A DNA stretch of 6,582 nucleotides from Thermoplasmata archaeon. GTDB lineage: Archaea > Thermoplasmatota > Thermoplasmata > UBA184. A program made the position numbers and the translations under genes. Positions 1 to 6,582 of this stretch are shown here, in pieces. Below the pieces are notes generated by a model. It saw nothing but the letters and a program-made list of their open reading frames with translations. It was not told where the DNA came from and searched no databases. The stretch is from assembly GCA_030043505.1 (NCBI GenBank), contig JASHXN010000014.1:1-6582 (forward strand). Reading direction: 5' to 3'. Position 1 is the first letter of the stretch, and the number at the start of each line of letters is the position of its first letter.

Positions 1-124
1 AGCGGTTCTCCGGAGGGGAGGGGTCCGACGGAGCCCCGAGGCGGGCCCCGCACGTCGGGCAGACGCCGGAGGAGGGGTCGGGGACCTCCTCCCCGCACAT
101 CGGGCACGCTTGCACGGAGGCCAT
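1..124 (-). CDS. Zinc-ribbon protein, N-terminal part (runs off left edge)
   Basis: The minus strand reads from an ATG at 124-122 to the window edge, giving 41 residues with no stop. Residues 7-10 are CPMC and residues 22-25 are CPTC, each followed by Gly, so the N-terminus is a short four-cysteine zinc ribbon (C7, C10, C22, C25). A Pro/Ser-rich stretch begins at about residue 31 and continues off the window. Archaeal proteins of this layout often carry a zinc ribbon on a flexible linker ahead of a membrane or other domain, but the rest is not visible and no function can be assigned. The gene is divergent from another zinc-ribbon gene starting at 228. The 103 bases between them must hold both promoters, but I see no convincing TATA box there. 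The ATG is the only good start before the first cysteines. Confidence 0.72.
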   Translation of the reverse strand, partial: MASVQACPMCGEEVPDPSSGVCPTCGARLGAPSDPSPPENR

Positions 125-227
125 ACGCCTCGCCGCGACAAAACCGTACCCGGCCAGCACGCTCCCACGTTTTCGAAGGTAACGTGCGGATACCAAGCTC
201 ATCTGGTCGCGCGAGCTCGCCAGGGCC

Positions 228-641
228 GTGGCGGCTCCGGCGAGCAGCGTCACGTGCGCCCACTGCGGCGCGGTCAGCCGCCTCGGCACCCTCCGCTGCC
301 CGTACTGCGGATTGGACCTTCCGCTCCCGCCGTCGCCTCCCGTCGCCGCTCCGGTACTCTTTCCCCGGCCGGACCCATACCGGCTGGTCCCATCCACGCC
401 GGCGAGCGCGCCGACGTCCGCGCTCGTCATCGTCGGGATCGTCCTCGCGGTCCTGGGGGTGTTCGTGCTGATCGGGGCCGCCGTCGTCCACCAGGGGGTC
501 GTGTCGTACAACCAGGGGTGCAGCCAGATCCCGGACTGTTCCGCCGCCGCCGACCCTAGCGGAGGGATCGCCGCCGGGGGAGCGATCCTCATCATCCTGG
601 CCGTGATCCTCGTGGCGCTCGGGCTTTCGAAGTCGCCGTGA
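228..641 (+). CDS. Zinc-ribbon membrane protein, function unknown
   Basis: A 137-residue protein. Residues 10-13 (CAHC) and 24-27 (CPYC), each followed by Gly, form a small four-cysteine zinc ribbon. A Pro-rich linker (about 32-63) leads to a strongly hydrophobic helix at about 65-87. A loop follows with two cysteines (C98, C104), then a second Gly/Ile/Val-rich helix at about 112-133 and a short basic tail. With both ends on the same side of the membrane, the ribbon would be cytoplasmic and the Cys-containing loop outside, where C98 and C104 could form a disulfide; this topology is inference. The GTG at 228 is the only usual start codon between the in-frame stop at 180 and the first zinc cysteine. 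I do not recognise a named family. The layout resembles the many archaeal zinc-ribbon-plus-membrane-helix proteins of unknown role. Confidence 0.78.
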   Translation: MAAPASSVTCAHCGAVSRLGTLRCPYCGLDLPLPPSPPVAAPVLFPRPDPYRLVPSTPASAPTSALVIVGIVLAVLGVFVLIGAAVVHQGVVSYNQGCSQIPDCSAAADPSGGIAAGGAILIILAVILVALGLSKSP

Positions 642-686
642 CGGGATGGCGCGCGCCTGGGCGGAGTCCCGGCCCGCAGAGAATCG

Positions 687-692
687 TTTAAG
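687..692 (+). promoter_or_regulatory. TATA-like box of the aquaporin gene
   Basis: TTTAAG stands out as an AT-rich patch in GC-rich DNA, with a purine-rich stretch before it that could serve as a TFB-recognition element. Its centre lies about 27 bases before the ATG at 717. In archaea this places the transcription start on or next to that ATG, giving a leaderless mRNA. The in-frame TTG at 696 would then lie upstream of the transcript. Confidence 0.6.
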
Positions 693-716
693 AGGTTGGA
701 CGGTGCCCGCGGGACG

Positions 717-1460
717 ATGAAGTGGGCCCCGGGCCAGCGCTACCTCGCGGAGTTCGTCGGAACGTTCGGACTGTTGATGTGTGTGGCCGGCGCCGCGGTC
801 TTCACGTTGAACATCCCGGGGGTGGAACCGACCGCGCGCCTACTGATGATCGCGCTGTCGATCGGCTTCGGGGTCGCGGGCCTGGTCTGGGCGCTCGGCG
901 ACATCTCCGGAGCCCACCTGAATCCCGCGATCACCGTCGGGGCGTGGGTCGCGGGTAGGATCTCGGCGCGGGAGGTCGTGCCGTACATCCTGAGCCAGGT
1001 CGCCGGGGCGATCGTGGCCGTCGGCGTCATCGCTGGGGTCGCCCATGGGTCGGCTTCGCTCTGGTCGTCCGCGACGAGCTCCGGGGTCGCGTTCGCCTCC
1101 CAAGGCTACGCCGGGCACGGCGCGCCGTACACGGTCGCGCTCGGCTCGGTCTTCCTGCTCGAAGTGGTGATGACGTTCCTGTTCGTCACCGTCGTCCTCT
1201 TTGCGACCCGGTCGGAGGGCTCCACGAGGAACCTCGCCGCCGGGGCCATCGGCCTGACGCTCGGGATGGTGCACCTGGTGAGCCTCTCGATCGACGGGAC
1301 GTCCGTGAACCCGGCGCGGAGCTTCGGCCCGGCCCTCCTCTCCGCCTTCTTCCCGGCCGACCGATGGGCGATCGGCGAGGACTGGCTCTTTTGGGTCGCC
1401 CCCCTTCTCGGGGGGATCCTGGCGGCGCTCTTGGAGCGTGCGCTCCGGCCCCAAGCGTAG
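717..1460 (+). CDS. aqpZ: Aquaporin, AqpZ type (MIP family water channel)
   Basis: A 247-residue membrane channel for passive water movement across the cytoplasmic membrane. It has the usual six hydrophobic segments and two half-helices, each with an intact NPA motif (N69-P70-A71 and N198-P199-A200). By comparison with E. coli AqpZ, the narrow aromatic/arginine filter is F51, H186, T195 and R201. Large aromatic and His residues there are typical of orthodox water-specific channels rather than glycerol facilitators. The stretch around residues 184-202 closely follows the AqpZ pattern. An in-frame TTG at 696 would add seven residues, but the TATA-like box at 687-692 sits 27 bases before the ATG at 717, so ATG is preferred. 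The gene converges on katG, 68 bases away. Water transport is confident; passage of hydrogen peroxide is possible but unproven. Confidence 0.95.
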   Translation: MKWAPGQRYLAEFVGTFGLLMCVAGAAVFTLNIPGVEPTARLLMIALSIGFGVAGLVWALGDISGAHLNPAITVGAWVAGRISAREVVPYILSQVAGAIVAVGVIAGVAHGSASLWSSATSSGVAFASQGYAGHGAPYTVALGSVFLLEVVMTFLFVTVVLFATRSEGSTRNLAAGAIGLTLGMVHLVSLSIDGTSVNPARSFGPALLSAFFPADRWAIGEDWLFWVAPLLGGILAALLERALRPQA

Positions 1461-1493
1461 GACCGAGCCGGCGACCGTAGGACGGACCGTGAA

Positions 1494-1515
1494 CGCCCCG
1501 CCCCTCCTCGGGGCG
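1494..1515. terminator. Hairpin between convergent aqpZ and katG
   Basis: CGCCCC (1494-1499) pairs with GGGGCG (1510-1515) across a 10-base loop. It lies in the 68-base gap between the stop codons of two converging genes, where it could serve both transcripts. No clear T-run follows on either strand, and archaeal termination usually relies on T-runs, so a role in termination or 3' end protection is only inferred. Confidence 0.35.
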
Positions 1516-1528
1516 ACCCGCCGGCCGG

Positions 1529-3771
<2,243 letters not shown>

Positions 3772-3795
3772 CGGTTTCTGTCCGCACCACCGCCC

Positions 3796-3818
3796 CGAAC
3801 CGTTCTTCGCCTGGTTCG
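3796..3818. repeat. Inverted repeat upstream of katG
   Basis: CGAACC (3796-3801) and GGTTCG (3813-3818) are perfect inverted six-base arms separated by 11 bases. The pair lies about 25 bases upstream of the proposed katG TATA box. It could be an operator for a peroxide- or metal-responsive regulator, or a hairpin at the 3' end of the upstream gene, which stops at 3898. Arms this short can arise by chance in GC-rich DNA. Confidence 0.28.
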
Positions 3819-3897
3819 CGAGCGTCCAAACCTCCGCTCGGACCGGGCCCGGGATCTGAGTGCGCCCCCCGCACAGGGAGTCCCCCGGACGGGCCCG

Positions 3898-4314
3898 TCA
3901 GCCGAGCCCGAGCCCGGCCCGGGTCGGCGCTTGAAGGAGCTCGTCGATCGTGTCCGACGGGGCGTACAGATAGCCCCCGTCCCCGAGAGGCCGGCGGCCC
4001 CACCGGCGTCCGACCTCGTCGAACTCCGTGGGCTCGGCCGCAACCTCCGTCGGCGGGCTGGAGTCGGGCGGGGGCGCCTTCCCTCCCGGAGCGGCGAGAC
4101 GCAGGAGGTCGGTCGCCTCGTCGAGAACGACCCAAGCCAGGGGAACGGCGAGCACAAGCCGGACGAGGCGGGGACGAAGCTGTCGTTCGTTCTCGGTCTC
4201 GGTCCGGGCGAAGAGCGCGTACGTCTCGCCGCGCGCTTCGGCGACCCGCGCGAACTGGAACGAGCGCTGGTGGAACTCGAGGAGGTTCACCTCGAGATCG
4301 GCGGCGGTCAGCAT
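3898..4314 (-). CDS. Conserved-looking protein of unknown function (138 aa)
   Basis: A 138-residue protein I do not recognise. Residues 1-47 are charged and probably helical, with several Glu/Arg/Gln and aromatic residues. Residues 50-64 form a hydrophobic stretch flanked by Arg on one side and acidic residues on the other. It is rather short for a membrane span and could be a buried helix. A Pro/Ser/Glu-rich linker (about 76-97) precedes a C-terminal segment with an RRWGRR cluster and a GDGGYLYAPSDTIDELL stretch. There is no cysteine, so it is unlike its zinc-ribbon neighbours. It is probably genuine: codons favour G or C in the third position, and a TATA-like box lies 27 bases before this ATG. 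It runs in the same direction as katG but is 167 bases away, so it is not clearly in one operon with it. Confidence 0.7.
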   Translation of the reverse strand: MLTAADLEVNLLEFHQRSFQFARVAEARGETYALFARTETENERQLRPRLVRLVLAVPLAWVVLDEATDLLRLAAPGGKAPPPDSSPPTEVAAEPTEFDEVGRRWGRRPLGDGGYLYAPSDTIDELLQAPTRAGLGLG

Positions 4315-4337
4315 CGGCGGGCCAGCGCCGGGGAACG

Positions 4338-4344
4338 CATAAGC
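4338..4344 (-). promoter_or_regulatory. TATA-like box of the 138-residue protein gene
   Basis: On the minus strand this reads GCTTATG, centred 27 bases before the ATG at 4314. That is the same spacing as the aquaporin promoter and predicts a leaderless transcript. It supports both the reality of the gene and the choice of start. Confidence 0.5.
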
Positions 4345-4377
4345 CGCCCCCCGGTCGGCGGCCGGGCCGAGGCAGGC

Positions 4378-4385
4378 TTATTAAG
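4378..4385 (+). promoter_or_regulatory. TATA box of the rpl41e gene
   Basis: TTATTAAG is the most AT-rich patch in this region and sits about 41 bases before the rpl41e ATG. A start about 25-27 bases downstream would give a leader of roughly 15 bases. That leader contains GGTGG just before the ATG, a possible but very closely spaced ribosome binding site. The box is nearly symmetrical (GCTTATTAAGC), so it could also act on the other strand. Confidence 0.6.
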
Positions 4386-4422
4386 CGACGGTCGTAGCGC
4401 CGCTCCATCGGCCGATGGTGGA

Positions 4423-4530
4423 ATGAAACGCTCGTCCCGCGTCTGGAAGAAGCGCGGCCACATGCGCTGGAAGTGGCGCAAGAAGCGGATGCGCCGCCGC
4501 ATGCGAGCCCAGAAGATGCGCAAGCAGTAG
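4423..4530 (+). CDS. rpl41e: Ribosomal protein L41e (eL41)
   Basis: A 35-residue, extremely basic protein of the large ribosomal subunit, forming a single helix near the subunit interface. The sequence starts MKRSSRVWKKRGHM and continues RWKWRKKRMRRRMRAQKM, ending KQ. The RWKW-KKR-RR core is the eL41 signature. The upstream MKR...W-KK-G-M part matches the longer archaeal versions, which supports the ATG at 4423 over the internal ATG at 4462. At the latter the protein would be 22 residues, close to the 25 of eukaryotes. It has its own promoter at 4378-4385 and is followed directly by two hairpins. The family is found in archaea and eukaryotes, so the gene is the best taxonomic marker here. Genes this short are often missed in annotation. 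Confidence 0.93.
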   Translation: MKRSSRVWKKRGHMRWKWRKKRMRRRMRAQKMRKQ

Positions 4531-4568
4531 GGACGCGGGCGTCCCCGCCGGGCCGAACGGGCCCGGCG
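4531..4568. terminator. Two tandem GC hairpins between rpl41e and the suc operon
   Basis: GGACG-CGGG-CGTCC (4531-4544) follows the rpl41e stop codon immediately. A second hairpin has a perfect nine-base stem (4546-4554 with 4560-4568) and a five-base loop. The second stem ends one base before the stop codon of the converging gene at 4569. The pair fills the whole gap between two converging transcription units, so it probably marks both 3' ends. There is no T-run, so the mechanism is unclear. Confidence 0.45.
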
Positions 4569-4781
4569 TCACCAGCCGAGGCGGTCGAGCGACCGGCGGT
4601 CTTTGGTCGCCTTCTTCCACTCTCGGTAGTGCTCGCGGCAGAGCGGTGCCCGGCGTCCGCCGTCCGGCAGATCCGGGAACGCCGCGCGCACCTCGCCCCG
4701 GGCCAGGTGACGCACGGGAACGGCCGTGCACCCGGCGACGGCGCACGTCTCGGCGGGCGTCTCCGCGTCGGGGGCGCTCAC
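4569..4781 (-). CDS. Small Cys/His protein coupled to sucD, function unknown
   Basis: A 70-residue protein starting at a GTG that overlaps the sucD stop by four bases (GTGA), so translation is probably coupled to sucD. It contains C13-x4-C18 and, after a 29-residue gap, C48-x2-H51, a plausible four-ligand zinc site. The second pair lies in LCREHYREWKKATKD, a basic amphipathic stretch that could contact nucleic acid. The protein ends in an Arg/Leu-rich tail. I do not recognise the family. The same reading frame continues upstream through sucD without a stop, but that part is a shadow of sucD. The coupled start, the conserved-looking Cys/His arrangement and the exact fit between sucD and the hairpins argue that it is real. 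A part in succinyl-CoA synthetase biology is suggested only by position. Confidence 0.75.
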   Translation of the reverse strand: MSAPDAETPAETCAVAGCTAVPVRHLARGEVRAAFPDLPDGGRRAPLCREHYREWKKATKDRRSLDRLGW

Positions 4782-5662
4782 GGCCGGGACGACTCGCGGA
4801 CGAGCTTCGCCACGATCTCGCTGACCTCGTAGGGGAAGCGGGCGACGTGCGCCCCGGCCGCCTGGAGCGCCTCCAGCTTGGAGGCGGCCGTGCCCCGGCC
4901 CCGCGAGATGATCGCCCCGGCGTGGCCCATCCGCTTCCCGGGCGGGGCGCTCCGCCCGGCGATGTAGGCGACGACCGGCTTCGTGAAGTGCGCCCGGATC
5001 GCCTCCGCCGCCTCCTCCTCGCCGGTGCCGCCGATCTCTCCGACCAGCACGAGCAGGTCCGTTTCCGGGTCCTTCTCGAACAGCGGCAAGGCGTCGACGA
5101 ACGACGTCCCGACGACGGGATCGCCCCCGAGGCCGATGCACGTCGACTGGCCGAGACCGTGCTCCTTGATCCCGTTCACGATCTCGTAGGTGAGCGTGCC
5201 GCTCCGCGAGATGACGCCGACCCGTCCCGGACGGAAGACGACGTTCGGGATGATGCCGACCTTCGCCTTGCCGGGGGCCGCGATCCCGGGGCAGTTGGGG
5301 CCGATGATCCGGGTCCCTTTCGCCCGGGCGTAGTGGTACATCACCAGCATGTCGTGGAACGGGATGTGCTCGGTGACCAGGACGCAGAGACGGATCCCGG
5401 CGTCGACCGCTTCGAGCAGCGCGTCCTTGGCGTACGGCGCAGGGACGAACAGGCAGGAGGCGTTGGCGTTCGTAGCGCGGACGGCGTCCCGTACGCTGTC
5501 GAACACCGGGACCCCCTCGACGGTCGTGCCCCCCTTGCCGGGGGTGACGCCGGCGACGACCTTCGTGCCGAACTCCCGCATCGCGCGCGCGTGGACCGTC
5601 CCCTGGTGACCGGTGATCCCCTGGACGACGACGCGGGTCTCCGCGTCGACGAGTACGCTCAT
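4778..5662 (-). CDS. sucD: Succinyl-CoA synthetase alpha subunit
   Basis: A 294-residue subunit of succinate-CoA ligase, the TCA-cycle enzyme that converts succinyl-CoA, ADP (or GDP) and phosphate to succinate, CoA and ATP (or GTP). The N-terminal Rossmann-like CoA-binding domain includes the GITGHQG motif (15-21) and extends to about residue 125. GPNCPGI (121-127) is the family signature. The C-terminal ligase domain carries the phosphorylated histidine H247 in GHAGAI, matching H246 of E. coli SucD. No key residue is missing and the length is normal. The ATG overlaps the sucC stop by four bases (ATGA), and the sucD stop overlaps the next gene's GTG, so three genes form one coupled operon. 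It acts in the cytoplasm as a complex with SucC. Confidence 0.98.
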   Translation of the reverse strand: MSVLVDAETRVVVQGITGHQGTVHARAMREFGTKVVAGVTPGKGGTTVEGVPVFDSVRDAVRATNANASCLFVPAPYAKDALLEAVDAGIRLCVLVTEHIPFHDMLVMYHYARAKGTRIIGPNCPGIAAPGKAKVGIIPNVVFRPGRVGVISRSGTLTYEIVNGIKEHGLGQSTCIGLGGDPVVGTSFVDALPLFEKDPETDLLVLVGEIGGTGEEEAAEAIRAHFTKPVVAYIAGRSAPPGKRMGHAGAIISRGRGTAASKLEALQAAGAHVARFPYEVSEIVAKLVRESSRP

Positions 5663-6582
5663 TGGGCCCCCCGGGCCGCGGCGACGACCGCCTCGGCCGA
5701 CACCCGCAAATCCCCTTCGCTCGTGACGCCAGCGTTCCGGAGGATCGCGATCCCCTCTTTCTCGTTGTTCCCGCGGATCCGGGCGACGAGCGGGAACCGC
5801 TCCGCGGCGGGGATCGACCCGAGCGCCGAGACGAGGCCCTGCGCGACCGTGTCGCAGCGCGTGACGCCGCCAAAGATGTTCAGGAAGACGGCGGCCGGTT
5901 TCGCCTGGGCCATGAGGAGGAACGCCTCGGTCACTTTCTTCGGATCGTCCGTCCCGCCGAGGTCGAGGAAGACCCCGGGGGCGCCGCCGAACTCCTTGAG
6001 CACGTCGACCGTCGCCATCGTGAGCCCGGCGCCGTTCGCGATCACGCCGATGTTCCCGTCCAATTGGACGAACGCGATCCCCTTCTCTCGGGCGATCTCC
6101 TCGAGCGGGGTGCGGTCGTCCCGGATCGCGGCGAGCTCCGGATGGCGGAACGCCGCGTCGTCCTCGATGATCACCTTGGCGTCGAGCGCCATCAGGTGCT
6201 CCCCGACGACCGCGAGCGGGTTCACTTCGACCAGCTCCGCGTCCTCGCGATCGAACAGGCGGTACAGGTTCCCGAGGAGCCGGTCGAGCTCTCCGGCGAG
6301 GGGTCCCTGAAGGGCGAGCGACTCCGCGGCGCTACGCCGCTCGTACGCGACGAGCCCCGGAAACGGATCGATCGGCTGCCGGGCGATCTCGCCGTCCGGT
6401 ACCGTCTCGATCTCCACGCCGCCCTTGGCGCTCGTGATGAGGGTGGCGACCCGGAGCGTACGGTCGAGCGCGAGGGAGACGTACAGCTCCCGCCCGATGG
6501 CGACCTTCTCCTCCACGATCACCTCGCGGACGGTCTCCCCTTGGAACGGCGTCGAGAGGATCGCGGCCGCCGCGGCCCGCGC
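5659..6582 (-). CDS. sucC: Succinyl-CoA synthetase beta subunit (N-terminus off the window)
   Basis: Only the C-terminal 307 residues are visible; the frame stays open to the window edge and roughly the first 75-80 residues of a normal SucC of about 385 are missing. The visible part holds the end of the ATP-grasp domain, which binds the nucleotide, and the C-terminal ligase domain. Markers, counted from the first visible codon, are VEVNPLAV with the Mg-binding Asn (about 121) and its partner Asp (about 134), DGNIGVIANGAG (175-186), NIFGG (235-239) and GNNEKEG (271-277). The internal GTG at 6522 is not the start: conserved residues continue upstream, including QGETVREVIVEE. ADP or GDP preference cannot be judged. 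It is first of the visible genes in the sucC-sucD operon; its promoter lies outside the window. Confidence 0.96.
   Translation of the reverse strand, partial: ARAAAAAILSTPFQGETVREVIVEEKVAIGRELYVSLALDRTLRVATLITSAKGGVEIETVPDGEIARQPIDPFPGLVAYERRSAAESLALQGPLAGELDRLLGNLYRLFDREDAELVEVNPLAVVGEHLMALDAKVIIEDDAAFRHPELAAIRDDRTPLEEIAREKGIAFVQLDGNIGVIANGAGLTMATVDVLKEFGGAPGVFLDLGGTDDPKKVTEAFLLMAQAKPAAVFLNIFGGVTRCDTVAQGLVSALGSIPAAERFPLVARIRGNNEKEGIAILRNAGVTSEGDLRVSAEAVVAAARGAQ

Noticed and set aside
3843..3852. CCGGGCCCGG palindrome in the gap upstream of katG
   Set aside because: A ten-base GC palindrome is expected by chance in DNA of this composition, and it has no special position relative to the promoter.
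4278..4298. Palindrome-like CTCGAGG ... CCTCGAG near the start of the 138-residue gene
   Set aside because: It lies inside codons for repeated Leu-Glu (residues 7-13) and is explained by codon repetition.
4782..5873. Extension of the small Cys/His gene into one long 434-residue protein
   Set aside because: The upstream part is a shadow of sucD and the end of sucC, with Arg/Gly-rich low-complexity sequence. The coupled GTG at 4781 gives a sensible start.
4646..6310. A 554-codon plus-strand frame opposite sucCD
   Set aside because: It lies antisense to two clearly conserved genes and has shadow-like composition.

Overview
The window is GC-rich and gene-dense. It reads as an ordinary chromosomal stretch of an archaeon. 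The strongest archaeal evidence is a 35-residue ribosomal protein L41e gene (4423-4530); L41e occurs in archaea and eukaryotes but not in bacteria. AT-rich TATA-like boxes in this otherwise GC-rich DNA also point to archaea. Two of them are centred about 27 bases before an ATG, the spacing expected for leaderless archaeal transcripts. A high-GC aerobic Thermoplasmatota-like lineage would fit, but that placement is inference. KatG and succinyl-CoA synthetase look bacterial-like in sequence and indicate oxidative metabolism.

Layout. At the left edge, a minus-strand zinc-ribbon protein (1-124) runs off the window. It diverges from a plus-strand zinc-ribbon protein with two membrane helices (228-641). 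A plus-strand AqpZ-type aquaporin follows (717-1460), convergent with a full-length minus-strand catalase-peroxidase, katG (1529-3730). A hairpin lies between these two. Upstream of katG on the same strand is a 138-residue protein of unknown function (3898-4314). Its promoter is divergent from that of rpl41e (4423-4530). Beyond two tandem GC hairpins, rpl41e converges on a minus-strand operon entering from the right edge: sucC (partial), sucD, and a 70-residue Cys/His protein. These are joined by ATGA and GTGA four-base overlaps.

How the genes work together. SucC and SucD form succinyl-CoA synthetase, the TCA-cycle step that makes ATP or GTP. The 70-residue protein is translationally coupled to them and may bind zinc; its role is unknown. 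KatG removes hydrogen peroxide, and the neighbouring aquaporin is predicted to conduct water and might also pass peroxide. I saw no mobile element, CRISPR array, tRNA or rRNA, and no convincing multi-gene novel system. The most useful novelties are three uncharacterised small proteins and the hidden small genes.
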